From Gaeumannomyces sp. JS-464 (taxonomy: Eukaryota; Ascomycota; Sordariomycetes; Magnaporthales; Magnaporthaceae), in assembly GCA_002197995.1 (NCBI GenBank), contig NGZR01000003.1, positions 5,146,001-5,210,000 on the forward strand: a DNA stretch of 64,000 nucleotides, given 5' to 3'. Position 1 is the first letter of the stretch; every line of letters starts with the position of its first letter. Position numbers and translations under genes: made by a program. Below are positions 11,301 through 23,699 of this stretch, one piece after another. The notes under the pieces are model-generated. The model ran no database searches. It worked only from the letters and a program-made list of their open reading frames with translations, and was not told the origin of the DNA.

Positions 11301-12040
11301 CAAATCGATAACGCTTAAAAAAGGCTAAAATACGTTCCATTAAATTTGCAAAAAACCAACCTTTACGTTTTCGTAAACGGATTATTCGCAAATAATTTAA
11401 ACCTAAATTTACAAATCGGGTTCGTAATTGTATTGGCAATAAAAAATCCGATAATTAAAAAACCAGCTTTTAATTAATCGGGAATATTTTGCATTAAACG
11501 TTAGTTAAATGCAAAAGGGTTACGAAAAGCGTTTTCGCAAATGAAATTTACAAAATGGTTAACGGGTTCGATGCAGCTTACGTTTTTAATTTAACGCTCG
11601 CAACGATTTTTAAAAAGCTAAACCAAAAAGCCCCGAAATTGATAATTTGCATTGATAGCTTTTCGCTATATTAATGCCTCGTACAATTGGGCATAATAGC
11701 GGAAAAAAGGCTTATAATCGATATTATAGCATTTAAAAAATTACGAAAAGCGCGAAATTAACGAAATCCGTGGATCGCAAAATTAAATAATCCGGCAAAC
11801 GCGATAATTAAAAATTAGCTAAATAAAGCTTTAAAGATTTAGTTATAAGCAATACGATAACGGTACGAATCGAGTTAAGTAAAACGCGAAAAAAATAAAA
11901 AAAAGCGGGGAAAGCAGTTAAAATCGATTTGTTATAATAAAAATGGCTAATAATGTAATTAAAAAAAACGAAATTATTAAAACGCTAAAAAAACCGGAAA
12001 ACGATCCTACGAACGACGATTTTAAGCTTTAGGAAAAACC
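8400..12040 (+). pseudogene. Cop-I pol: protease, integrase, RT, RNase H
   Basis: The integrase zinc-binding region at about 9085-9210 reads VYKRFGHPFVDKL then MCHFC, an H-x-H...CxxC pattern, and is followed by core-domain sequence. RT sequence spans about 10.4-11.1 kb. RNase H at 11,440-11,860 ends in a block whose frame gives NNPANAI, the copia D-x-NPAD-type C-terminus. Integrase before RT fixes the superfamily as Ty1/copia. Stops at former Gln codons run throughout. Confidence 0.8.
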
Positions 12041-12059
12041 TTTACTATTGCCGGACATA

Positions 12060-13200
12060 TTACCAATTTATTTATCGATTTACTAGTATTTTATTTTTTT
12101 CCCTTTTCGGCCATCTTTTCGTCTTATCCTCGTTATCGTTGGAGCTCCAAATAGGTTGTCCTTTGCTTAAAAACGCCGCATCGAATATACGCTAAGCGGT
12201 AAGCGCCCGCCGCTCCCTTAGCAGCACTTATTTTAATAAAATTAGCGTTAATTTTACCGCCTATTCCTTTTTTAAAAAGGATTATGCATTTGGTGGTAGT
12301 GCGCCATTTCGCGATTTTGGAATAGCGAAAGCACGGTTAACAAAGCATTGGAGCAGCCAAATAACGGATTAGCCATTATACTTTATTAATAGTAGTTTCG
12401 CGGAAATATTTAGTTATAAACTTTTTGGTTAAAGCTATTGCGATTTTAGGATTACCGGTTTTAGCGCAAAAGATTAGCAAACTAAAGCCTGAAAGATTAT
12501 TTACACCGGCTAGTACGAATAACCAAAAGCATAAAACCAGCAACGGTTGCCGACCGGCTCGGTATTAAAGCATTAATTTTATTAAACTTGCCGGCCAAAA
12601 GAGAGTTAAAACAATTTAAACATGGGAACGATTTTTGTTTGCCCTTTGCAAAGCGCGGGCGAGCAAAAGTTTTGCCTTTTCCCTTTTTGGCACGAGTTTT
12701 TTTAACGCCATTATTTAAAACCGTTTTAATGCTAATCTGACTTTTGGCGACGGATTTTCCTTTGTTAAATCCAAAAAAGCGGGAGGATACTATCGCGGTA
12801 ATCGAACGATTAGCAGAATGGGGAAGCGGAGATCGGCAAGCAGGCAGGCGTTAAAGCGTTGCGAATATAAAAAAGCTAATCCAAAATTACAACGATTAAA
12901 GCAACCTACGGCCCTTTTTATATCCCAAGCTAGGCTTTATAAGTTATACTCGCGATTCGTTCCTTCCTATTTTTACAGATTAATAAGCGCACGGCTTAAT
13001 AGATTTTTACTAAGCCTGTTTACCGCTATTGCGCGCACTTAAGTCGGCGTTACCTGATTTTACGAGCGCTTAACCAGGCATTGCCCATTTCCTATTATTC
13101 CTATTTACAGTTTTTACCGATATTAAGCACAGCCCTTTTTTTCATTTTTTTCCTTTTGTTCTTAAAGCAGACTACCAGATCCGGATTCCGTTGTTATTAG
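12060..13200 (-). pseudogene. Antisense Cys-cluster ORF of Cop-I
   Basis: The minus strand gives a start-side block MGNAWLSARKIR (near 13,090), a basic stretch (KKTRAKKGKGKTFARPRF), and PCLNCFNSLLAGK with CLNC at 12,622-12,611. In an adjacent frame it continues FNTEPVGNRCWF, where later Tyr residues probably replaced Cys. The block lies between pol and the 3' LTR and runs against pol. The Cys-x2-Cys, C, CxxC layout resembles small cysteine-rich domains in fungal hypothetical proteins. I cannot assign a function. The frame breaks mean it is dead here. Confidence 0.6.
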
Positions 13201-13269
13201 TATTGTTAAATCCCCGGATTTGGAAACGAGCATTTAACCGATGCACGCGTTTAAAGAAAAAATTGCCAG

Positions 13270-13503
13270 TATTGATTTACGTAATTAGCGCGTGCATTAA
13301 AAGAAACCCCACGTTTCGTAAAGCAGCAGGTTTATGGACCGTGCGCTCCTCGAGCCTATAAAAGGGGATTTTAAAATCCCATTCCTGTAATTAAATTCCT
13401 TTTAAAATATGCATTACTATAAATACCAGTTCCAGATTTATAGATTTTTGTTTTTTCCTTTTAGGAGATTTCCGTGCTTACAAGAGTACCACTTTTACTA
13501 ACA
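13270..13503 (+). repeat. 3' LTR of Cop-I
   Basis: It starts TATTGATTTACG (TG mutated to TA) and ends CTAACA. It is followed at once by AAAC, the TSD partner. Confidence 0.88.
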
Positions 13504-13507
13504 AAAC

Positions 13508-13835
13508 GGTGTAATAAAAAAAGTTTAAACCTTAAAAAAAATTTAACAAGTTTATAACTAATTAGCATATAACTATTAAAGCGTAACCAAATTGTAAAAA
13601 CGGTTATAATAATATTATAAGCTTGTAAAAACCCGAGCTAAAGTATAAAACGTAATAAAAATTGCGAAAGTTATGCTAAAATAAAGCTGGTAAGCGCAAA
13701 CTGTATAAGTTATTATAACCTTTATTAACACCAAACGAAGCATAGTAAAAAGTTATTATAAATTTCGTTATTAAACTTTTTTAATTTATAAAACTTATAA
13801 TTAAAGTTAAATACGATAATATATTAGTAATAATA
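13508..13835 (+). pseudogene. Chr-H pol part 2: RNase H/integrase junction
   Basis: The frame gives the zinc-finger side of the integrase and the entry to its core, ending KLNTIIY with further stops. The integrase core continues in phase at 46,449 with KLIKYALFLLYKK. The sequence is interrupted by Cop-G precisely here, with AATAA duplicated (13836-13840 and 46444-46448). Confidence 0.75.
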
Positions 13836-13840
13836 AATAA

Positions 13841-14191
13841 TGTTAAATGGGTAGTTAAAAGTCGCACGAAGCTATTTACGAAAGGCGGAAAATCTACGGC
13901 CCGAAGCTCCATAGCAAGAAATAACGTTTTTCCGGCACGAAGGCTCCGGTACGGAAATCACCAGCCAAGCCATTATGCACGAAAGCTGTGCAAATTTTAG
14001 GTTAAGTCCCGACTCCGGGATTTGCTTTATACGATTGCACCCCGCGGCTTCCAGCATAAAATATATATATTAGGCAAACCTCGTACGATAAGCCTCTTTT
14101 TTATACTTAAAAAACAAATAGCTTTTAAATATATATAAATTTAAAAGCCTTTTTACCCTAAAAACCGGTACCAGTATAATTGCTACGAATA
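13841..14191 (+). repeat. 5' LTR of Cop-G
   Basis: It begins TGTTAAATGGG and ends CTACGAATA (ancestral ACA). It has a TATATATAT stretch at about 14060-14070. Its partner at 46093-46443 has identical length and differs almost only by transitions. Confidence 0.92.
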
Positions 14192-14199
14192 TTAATTAA

Positions 14200-17100
14200 T
14201 AAGCAAGCTTTACTTATTGGGTAGCACAACTTACAAATTGGCAACGTGAAAAAGGGATTTGCATTAGTTAAACGCGAAGCTATTATAACGTACAACGTCC
14301 TTTTAACGATCCAATCGTAACCCCGTTCAATAAATAATCGCGTTTAATTTTAAACGACTTTTCTTACTAAAAAAAAAACATTTAAACGGATTTCCAAACT
14401 GCAAATGCGATTTGTTAAAACCACCGGGTTTAACTCGGCTAACCGATAAGTATCGCACGAATAAAAAGGAAATCGCGCGCTATTGCGCATTCGTTATTAG
14501 TATTTCCTTTTTCCTTTTTCTTTTTTTACTTAAACAATCCCGGCTTTTAACCTCGTACGATTACCATGTCCGACGAGGCCGAAACACCGAAAGCGGGCTT
14601 GCCGCCGGAACGGCGGAGCTATAAAAACAACACTTTTCTTAAAACGAGGATAACCTAATTCCACTTACGTACGACGAAATGGCAAAAGGCAGCGGCATTT
14701 TAACCTTATTATAAAAAAAAAGCACAAAATCCTAAATACTAGGACGAGCCGTGCGACGTCCGCTAAATTATAAGCAAAACGATACTTTATTATATATTTC
14801 GTACGATATATGGTAAAAGCTATTTGGTTATCCTTTCGAGGAAAACGATTACGTAGCATATTCCGCCAAAAATTCGCAAAATAAAAAGCATTTTAATTGG
14901 AATTTATCGATCGTACGTTTCGAAAAAAAATGCTCGAATTGCTATACGACGACGGAATTAATATTTTAAAAAATATAATTACGGAATAGTTCGTACGAGT
15001 TTTGGATTTTATTCCCCTGGATACGCTATTTTAAACATTATAGCCTTAGCTTGCATAACCGTTATAAACAGCGAAATAACTTTTAACCTTAGCAAAACCC
15101 CAAATTGCGAAAAAAAAGGATTGTCCGTACAATCCTTTTAACGGTTGAAATAAACCACCTAAAATCCGAAACGAAGTTCGTACGAAAAGCAATTTACGTA
15201 TTTAAAATCGTTTTTTCGAAAGCTCGTAAAATATAAAAGATTTAAACATTCTTACACCCTTAGGAAAAAATAAAAACACGTTTAAATTAACTTTTAACGG
15301 AGTACGATTTGCTACTAATTTAACAAATGTACAGTTATTTATTAAAATTAGCCAAAATTTTAGCTTTCTAAAAAGGATGGAAATTTGCACGAAATTATAC
15401 CGGCAAACTATACGATATCCTTTTCGATAAAGCAAAAAATTTTATTAGCATTTGCTAAAAATTTTAAATCGAGGAAAACTAATACCACGCTATTTTCCCC
15501 GACATTTTGTTAAATTATATAAAAGATTTTTATATTAACTATATCGGACTAAACAAACGATAAAACGAAATGTATAACTTTTTAAATACGCATTTTAATT
15601 CCAAATTAAACTATACGCAATATTAAACGAATTGGATAATAATTACTTTCGTACGGATAAAATAAACGTATTTAAAAAAAAACATTGCTCGAAATGCTGG
15701 AAATTATGCTTAATAAATTCCAGCTTAACTATATAAAAAGCATTAAGCGAAAACTTTTAAAGCGAAATTGCTTTGCATATAACGGTTGTACAAGCTTACC
15801 GTAACGTTTTAAAGTTAAAAAGCGCCTTTTTTATTTAAAAAAAACGTGCAAAACTTTAATCCCGATTTGCAAGCATCTTTTTAAATGGCTATAAATCGCA
15901 CGGGTAAAAACTAGTATTTGCTGGAAAACGCTTCGCACGACGTTAATTATACGGATAAACGCTATTATAACAACTAAAAGCCTTCCACAAATAATCCCTC
16001 GTTTTAAAACATAAGTTAAAACGGTTTTAAACCTAAAGCTAACTTTTAATTTCGCATAACCAGCTTTTAACCTCGTATAACTAAACGATATTACGTATGC
16101 AAAAAAAAAGGCTGTTAGTTAACTAACCACCCGCAAAAAAAAACGAAATAGTGCAAAGCAAAAATTCCTCCAAACGTGCGAAAACTTAAATACGAAAGGC
16201 ATAAACTTCGATATATTTTTTTAAAATTACGAAGGCTTTTAACTAACGTACGACGAAAACGATCCAAAAAAACGATGCCGATATTAAAGGTTTTTTAATG
16301 CAATACTTATAAAACTATACATATTTTTATCGCATAATTAGCGAAAATATTTATCGAGCTAGCGCGTGCGAACCATCCAACCAGTTCGTATTATATAACT
16401 AATATAACATAACGTATTAAAAAAAACTTTAGGATATTAGCGCCGCACGTATTTCCACAATCGAAAAATACCAAGTAAAAATATATTTAAAAGAAAACCC
16501 TCGTGCAGAAATCGATTGGATACCAGGTTCGACCGAAGTTCGTTTTAAAAGTAATTAAATCGAAATATCGATTAGTACGATGCGGATAAAAAACCAGCTA
16601 AAAACGGTTACGTATTATATTTTAAATTCCTAAATACCGTTTTTTTATTTGCATAATGCTGATAAGCTAAAATGCTATTTTAATAACGTGAAAAACATTA
16701 TCGTACGATTAAATGGAATAACTATCCCAATTATACGGAAATAAAAACACTTATTTTTTAATATTAATCGTACGAAATTAACCGCGTTTTTTATAAAACC
16801 AAAATTAAAAAAACTATATTAGAAATTCGAACACCTTCGTACGAAACGCCTTTATCGCTTGCTAAAAAAAAGCCGGTTACGAAAACGTACGAAAAAAAAT
16901 CCTAGAAAAAATTAGCAAAATGTGTTATTATTATTAAACGTACGATTTGCTTTTTAACGATTTAAATTTAGCATTAAAAACAATTGCGAGTTTAATTACG
17001 AAATAATGGTAAATATTATACATTTAAAAGGAAAAAACGCATTACACGTTATCGATATAACAATTTCCTTTTAAATGGCCATTTTCGTACGATATATATT

Positions 17101-19560
17101 GGTTAAAAAAATATAAAACGCATTTTATCGATGCTAAATACATATATATTAAAAACCATCGATTACATTTCGCATAACTTTAATACCAACTTTTCTTTTG
17201 AAAAGTTCCGCAATTAAGCTAAAATTATAAAAATATCGTATAAAAAATGCTAATAAAAGCATATTAAGCATTAGGCAAAATTAAACGAGCTTACGTACCA
17301 TTTAAATAAGCGTACGATATTTTTAAAAACGAATTTGGGCATTATACAAACGACGAAACACTATTTTAAATGGCAATTAAAGCATTAAACGATGTAACCG
17401 AACCCGACGAACTTATTCCAACCCTTTTCGTTTTTAATGCATATTTACGTATTAACCAAAACTTTCCCCTTTTTTCGGATATCGCACAACGAGCAAAAGC
17501 AATTCGGAAAGCGATAAAAATGCTTCGAAAAATTCGTGCAAAGGTTAACGTAAACAAAGCTTTAATACACGCAACGAATTTCGTACGGAAAAACTTTTAA
17601 AATTGCCGTTTAAAAGCTAGGTTTTGGTTTGGAAGAAGGAAAAGGGGTGGATAAAACCGTACGCATTTTAAGCAACAAATTACGCTAGTATTACTATCGT
17701 AACGGAAAGCAAACCTAAAACCTTCCGGCTAACCTAAACCAAACCGTATAACCGCGACCTAGCGGAAAAAAAGCGAAAAAACCAGCAATTTTTATCGTAC
17801 GAACCTGGAAAACAATAAAACGCTACGCAAACCTTAAACCTAATTGCACCGCTAAAAAAAAGCAAAAAACGCCCACGTAAAAACGCCTAACTAAAAACAT
17901 TTTTACAGCCAAAAAGGAAAAAAATTAAAAGCTGGCATTACTATTTCGTGCGAATGGCAAAATCACCGTTTTAAAAAAACCATTCGAGGAATTTAACGTA
18001 ACGAAAATCGACAGCTTAATCGCAAGCGGCATTATACGCATTATTCCGTACGACCTAATTTTATATTAACATTTCCGCATATGGAATACAAAATTCGTAC
18101 GGAAAGTGAAAAGCAAAATAATAAGCCATTTATACGAAAAGTTAAAGCTGGTTATATAAAGCTATAATAATCGAAAAAAAAAAAAGAAATTGCTTACCTA
18201 AATACCAACAATTTAAAAAATAACTAACGCTTTATTTTCGCATTAGCTAAACCTTAATTATAATGTACGGAATATCGTACGAAACTAAAAAATATTATTT
18301 AAATTTATATTTAATTTAAAATAAATTAGCTAAAACGATTATCGTACGATTGTTTAAAGAAATTCGAGCGAAATACCCGGAAAACTTAATTTTTTAAATT
18401 TAAAAACCACTATACGAAATGGCAAAATCAAAAACGTATTAATGGATAACGTACCACACTTATTATAAAAAAGCTTTAAAAATAACAACCTTTTTATACG
18501 ACCCTTTGTTTTTTTTTATAACGATAAAACCGTACGAATTTAAAATTATAAGCATGCAAATAAACGATACGCTTAGTTTTTGCAACGCTGGCTTTTTTAC
18601 AGCTGGAGGAAAAAAAGTTACACGAAGCTAAGCTTTAAGTAAAGCCAAAATCTTTCCTTTCGTACGATAACCTTTTGGAATTTAACGAATATAAAATTTA
18701 ACTTTAAAAAAAAATATCACTATCGAGTAAAAAGGATAACTCGCATAACTCGAACTTGTCGATTTAAACGCTTTAAACGCAGCATAGCAATATATTGCTT
18801 AACGCGCATAAAGCGCATATATAGCAACCATTTGCTAACCAAAAGCAGCGTACCTTTTAATAACTGCTTAAATAAGCACTTTAAATAAAAACGACATGGT
18901 TAATTTAAATAAGCAATTTTAATAGCAAAAAAATATACACCGTGGATTTACCTATTTATTTTTAAATTTTAATCGTACGAAGCTATTTATTTTTGCGGAC
19001 GAATTATTCGCTAACAACAAAAACTTAATATTACAATTTAAATACCTAATCCTTTTAGCAAAAAAAATAAACCGTACGGAAATAACTTTTTTTTTATAGG
19101 GAAATATTTTGCATTAGTTATCGATTAAATGCAAACGAGTTACACGAAGCGTTTTAACTAACGAATTGTACGAAATAATAATTAGCTTTAATAATAAATT
19201 TATATTAAATACGACGTTAAAACAAATTACATTTATTTTAAATGCCGTACAAATTTCAATTATCGTTTGCATAAATTTAAAGTTATTATACAAGTTTTGG
19301 TTAAACTAGGAAATACGACGGAAAAAAAACTAATAATTAATATTATATTATTTCCGAAATCGTACGAAAGCGGGAAATTTCGGAAATTCGCTAAGTTAAC
19401 GAACGAAATAACCCAATTAACGCTTTAATAAAAAAAAAGCCGAACGATGCTTTATTAACCTTGGTTTTAACAAATCGTGCGACGATTAAAGTAAAAGCGT
19501 ATATTAAACGGAGTAAAAAACAAGTAATATTAAAGAAAAAAAAGATTTTTTTGTTATTTT
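14200..19560 (+). pseudogene. Cop-G Gag-Pol polyprotein
   Basis: The best-preserved parts are RT and RNase H. At about 17,960-18,230 the RT entry reads SLIASGIIRIIPYD, TKFVRKVKSKI and HLYEKLKLVI, like the fungal copia RT region 'GvF......RiF.SR.VdeiK...a.ekSRlVvQ'. At about 18,780-18,850 a block reads NILLNAHKAHI. At 19,260-19,480 RNase H gives REISEIR, VNERNNPINALIK and TNRATIKVKAYIKR. Gag and integrase must lie at about 14.2-17.4 kb, but I could not place their motifs with confidence. Heavy RIP damage is present. Confidence 0.75.
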
Positions 19561-19599
19561 TGCTTTATACGAACCATAGTTATTTTTAAACCCTTATTT

Positions 19600-20290
19600 T
19601 TAAAAAAAATTTTAACAAAAACATCGCACGAAAAAAATACCCTTTTCCCGAATATAAAATAAAAATAAAACCATTTCGCACGATTAATTTTTAACCAAGA
19701 TAATTTTATAACTTAAGTTAAAACTAGCCGAATTAAACGAAACAGCTGTTTTAATAACGGCATTGCACGACTTTTAAAAATAACCGTACTGTCGCCGTTA
19801 TTACCACTATTAAATCCATTACCCCGGCTCGAACTTCCAACGGACGAGCTTAAAAACGCCGATTTAATACGAGCATATTTACAATTTTAACCGTGCGATT
19901 GCTAAATACAATTCGAGCAAGCTTCGTTTTAAAAGCTACGAATCCGTACGCAACGGGAAAAGCGCGAAGTAGCGCTAAAATTGCCGCATTTTTAAAAATA
20001 GCGGCGAATTGGAATTCCGCGCGAATGGATTAAAACCGCGCGAAAGTACGACTCGCGCCGTACGATTTTGGCCACCAAAAGCATAGTACGCTCGTTAAGC
20101 GTTATATTCGGGTCGGTAACGTTTATCCGGACTTCGATATCGTGTAACGGCGAAACGGCGAGCTAACGTTTTTTAAGCTAAAATGAAAAAAAAAGATTAG
20201 CTTTGTACAAAAAAGAAAAAAGCTAAAAAAGGTAATACGTACGTTAATAGCGAAAGCCGTTATAAATTAACAATTACCAAACGAGCCGGT
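19600..20290 (-). pseudogene. Antisense Cys-motif ORF of Cop-G (C-terminal part)
   Basis: On the minus strand a frame reads NEACSNCI and then, about ten residues on, NCKYARIKSAF. The first pair of Cys codons is at 19,919-19,908 and the third Cys is near 19,883. It lies directly downstream of pol RNase H and against it. The start side probably lies beyond the Gyp-D(+) insertion, at 45,350-46,092. Only a short motif supports it, so this is less certain than the versions in Chr-H and Cop-I. Confidence 0.45.
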
Positions 20291-20479
20291 TATTATAGTT
20301 CCGTGTTAAAAGCACGGGTAAAGGGCTTAAAAGTTACTTTTAAGCCGTTTTTATGCATATATAACTAAGGATAATTTCCGGGATTAAGTTAGCTTTCCTC
20401 CTTTTTATTTTTTTTCATTTTGCAAAATAACATCATTTTAACTCCTATTAGCTACCACTTATTAGCCCAGCTTATTACA
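20291..20479 (+). repeat. 5' LTR of Gyp-D(+)
   Basis: It runs from TATTATAGTTCC (ancestral TGTTATAATTCC) to CTTATTACA. An inverted repeat GTGTTAAAAGCAC near its start could form a hairpin. Three other copies are at 21326-21514, 35250-35437 and 45158-45344. Confidence 0.92.
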
Positions 20480-20529
20480 TTTTTGCAAAATTTTTTCCCG
20501 AACGCGGGATTATAACCATACCTATCCTA

Positions 20530-21320
20530 ATCCCATTATCGCTAGAAAACGCCGCAACCCCGGCTTCGATATTCCCCGATCAGCTAAATTTAACAGCCAT
20601 TATCGCGGAGCTATAAACACGTTTAGCCGCGTTCGAAAAAAAGCTAGCCAAATTCCAAGCCGACGCTAACGCGGTATTCGTCGAGTAACGCAATAAATAA
20701 AACCGCATTATCGAAGCATAAAACGCTTAGCTTAAACTTGCAAACGTTTTAATTACGTTTTCCAAACGAAAACCATTTAAAAACCCCCCGTTATACGACG
20801 GCGATAAATAAAGCTTCGACGCGTAGCGAAACGCATTCGAATATAAAATAACCCGAAATGTGGAATTTATTAATAACGCACGCGATTATTACGAATACAT
20901 TTAAGCTTCTTTTACCCCGGTTATTTAAAAAATGGTACGCTTGTATTACAAAACCGGAAGCCTTTATAACATTTACAATTTATTGCAATTTTTTAACCAC
21001 CTCGCTACCATTTTTAACAATCCATATAAAAAAGCTAAAACTTTGTTAAAATTAAAAATGGTTAAAATGAAACCGGGTTAAACGTTCGCCGCTTTTATTA
21101 CGAAGTTCGAAATATTATTAGCCGCGGTTAAAAGCATTACATAAATAAACAAAATTAAAATTAATTATTTTCGCTTGCGCATTTCGAATAAAATCCGATT
21201 AACCGCAATTTTAAGCGAAAAATAATAATTTTTATATAACGAAATAGTTAACACGTATAAACGCATCGTTTAAACTTTAAAAGTAATTAATATAAATAAT
21301 AAGTTAAATAAAAAAAAACG
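20530..21320 (+). pseudogene. Gyp-D(+) Gag, N-terminal part
   Basis: The plus-strand frame begins DQLNLTAIIAEL and continues RLAAFEKKLAKFQADANAV (coiled coil), then KPFKNPPLYDGDK and NAFEYKI. This is the classic gypsy capsid entry 'P..fdG....f..w......', followed by FAAFITKFEILLAAVKS, the retrotransposon-gag helix. The frame is cut at 21,320 by Gyp-D(-) and resumes at 35,443. Stops replace Gln/Trp. Confidence 0.85.
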
Positions 21321-21325
21321 CTAAC

Positions 21326-21514
21326 TGTAATAGGTTAAGCTAATAGGTAGTGGCTAGTAAAAGTTAAAATGATATTATTTTGCAAAATAAACAAAAATAA
21401 AAAGGAAAAAAGCTAACTTAATCCCGGAAGTTATCCTTAATTATATATGCATAAAAACGGCTTAAAAGTAACTTTTAAGCCTTTTACCCGTGCTTTTAGC
21501 ACGAAACCATAACA
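21326..21514 (-). repeat. 3' LTR of Gyp-D(-)
   Basis: The plus strand reads TGTAATAGG ... CCATAACA, the reverse complement of the D LTR. It is directly preceded by the TSD CTAAC. Confidence 0.92.
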
Positions 21515-21559
21515 TAGCTTTTTCCTCCGGGTGTAAAAAACGTCCCGGATTATTGTTTT

Positions 21560-21905
21560 TAATTAGCGGGTGCCATTCCGGGTGCGCGGTGGCTAACCGT
21601 AATTCCCATATCGCAAGCTATTAGTTCCGATTTACTTAACTGGCTGCTTTATTAATCGCTGCCGCGTTAAAAGGCTATCGGTTTTGCTTGTCCTAGCTGG
21701 CTGCCTAATGGCAATTGCCGCATCGAAAAGTTATCCATTTTGCCTTATTTGGCTGGCTGCTTATTAGTTACCGTCGTTACGACGGGTTATTAATCCCGCT
21801 TCGCTTAGCTGGCCGTTTGCTAATCGCCGTCGTTTCGAAAAGCTATTAGTCCCGTTTTATTTAGCTGGCTGTTTACTAGTCGCTGCCGTTTTAACTAGGT
21901 GTTTT
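21560..21905 (-). repeat. 56-bp minisatellite next to the 3' LTR of Gyp-D(-)
   Basis: Five units share the core TAGCTGGCTGCTTATTAGT. Cores fall at 21,641, 21,698, 21,754, 21,810 and 21,866, spacings of 56-57 bp. The same array lies upstream of the 3' LTR of Gyp-D(+). Confidence 0.85.
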
Positions 21906-22329
21906 TCGTAGGTTAAAATGCGTTTGCCGTTTTTGTCGAATTATTATAGCCTCGAGTTATATTTGGTTTTTCTTTTTCGCGCTTTCCACGGGCTTTTATT
22001 TCGGTTTCGCGTTTTTTAAAAAAAGTTTCCTATTTCGCGTTTTTTTTTTCTTTTATTTATATAACACCGCATTTTATTTTCAACCGTAATATTTTTAAAT
22101 TTCGATAACCCCGCGCCCGTTTTTTTTTTTGCTTTACGCCCGTTTTTTAATCGTCGTAACTTTAGCTTTTTTGCGTTTTTAAACCGCTTTTCCTCCGTTT
22201 TTGCTCGTTTTTCGCTTTACTTTATCGTTATTATAATTATTATTATTTTTAGTTTTGGTAATAGTAATTTTTTAAATCGCTAGTTTAGCGGGTTAAACCT
22301 TTTTAACATAGTAAGTTTGCCTCGTTTTC

Positions 22330-23460
22330 GTTATATTACCGCTATTAACCCGCTTTTACCTTAATACCGCCGTAATAAAAAAAACCTTAATCGCCGTCGC
22401 GTAATTAATACGAACGAGATTTTTAAAAATTCGAATAATAAAAGGTATACGGCTCCCTTTTATATCGAATTCGAATGTAATAATTGCTTATCGAAAGCTA
22501 AAACTACGGGTTAAATGGCTTATAATAAGCACCGTTTTAGTTAAGCTTATAATAAATGCTATCGCGGTAAAGGTAAAGCTTACGTTACTTCGAATAAGGC
22601 TTATACCTCGTTGCCAAATTTGCGCTACGCTCGTCGCGACCTGCTTACGCTTATTAAAAGCGACGCGCATTATTAATATAAAGGAATTACTTTCGGCAAA
22701 AGCAAACGTTCCGTTTTAACTCGGGAGTTCCTTTTCGCTTATTAGCATTAGCAACGCGAGTTAAACTAGGCTAACTAAGTTTAAGCTTAATAGAAAGCCT
22801 AGCAAACCTCGGCCCCGGGTTAAAACCTCGCTTTACCGACCTCGTACGAAACTCCTTTTCGTTACGGACTTAATAACTAGCAGGTTTAAAATTACCTTAT
22901 CCGTAATTTCCAATTTATCCACGTAAATTACGCTTTCGGTTTTCGCCTTTATAATGCGCGTTTTAAAACTAACCTTAAATTAGCGTGCTAATAAAACGGC
23001 CGCGCGTCGCTAAAAGGCGTAAACAAACTAACTGCTTATTACGGTCGATTCGTTTACCGAATCCATTTATAATACTAATACACGTCCCGCGCTTTTTAAC
23101 CGTTGCTTTATTTTGCTAACCGCGGCGCGTTACGCGCTTTTTATTAACCGTAGTAACGTGGTGCCCGCGTTTCGGAGCCGTGGTCGTTTATCGTCCTTTT
23201 TAAATAACGTTTTTTAAATTTACGATGCTCGTTCGCGCTATAACCATTTTGCTAACGAGCAATTGCGTTGTAAAAGTGCTGCTGCCGTTATTAATTTAAC
23301 TTACGCCGGCGGTGCGGGTTCGGGTAACGAAAAAAGCGATTTTTACGATACTCGTCCTTTTTGCCGTTAAAAGCGTAATTTAATTCCGCGTTATTATAAT
23401 AGCGTTTAAGATTTTGCTTTTTGTTTTACCGTAGCGGGCCGGCGTGCCCCTTTTTAATTA
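22330..23460 (+). pseudogene. Antisense Cys-motif ORF of Gyp-D(-)
   Basis: The plus strand is opposite to D(-) pol. A frame reads FYIEFECNNCLSKAKTTG (CNNC at 22,476-22,487; CDNC in the D(+) copy), then YNKCYRGKGKAYVTSNK and LRYARRDLLTL. Few stops occur over about 90 codons, and the same residues are seen in D(+), so the frame was coding in the ancestor. Function unknown. A Cys-x2-Cys-x(~19)-Cys cluster is the only motif I recognise. Confidence 0.55.
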
Positions 23461-23699
23461 AAGCTGGCGCGCTTTTTTCTTTTTAGTTTATTCGGCGTTT
23501 AAACCTCGCGCTTTCGTATTTATTAAATATTAATGCGGGTTAGTTTGCTTTTATAAATTTTCTTAATATTAGCGCGTTACGCTTTCGTTTTTTTGTTTTT
23601 CTTATTACGGGATATGGTTTCGTTAACTTTTTAGCGGTTTTCCTTTGCGCTTTTTGCGGCTCCTATTGCTTTCCAAATTTGGGCCGTTATTTTTCCGAA

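Larger units (their letters stand above)
5962..13503 (+). mobile_element. Cop-I: full-length Ty1/copia retrotransposon inserted in Chr-H
   Basis: Two similar terminal repeats (235 and 234 bp) bound a 7.5-kb unit. AAAC occurs directly before the first (5958-5961) and directly after the second (13504-13507), a likely 4-bp TSD. Internal order is Gag with a zinc knuckle, integrase, RT, RNase H, which is the copia order. A 1.2-kb stretch between pol and the 3' LTR carries an antisense ORF. Confidence 0.88.

Noticed and set aside
14665..17600. Short open frames in Cop-G as possible host genes
   Set aside because: They lie inside an LTR-bounded copia element in AT-rich, RIP-damaged DNA and show no independent start, splice or domain signals.
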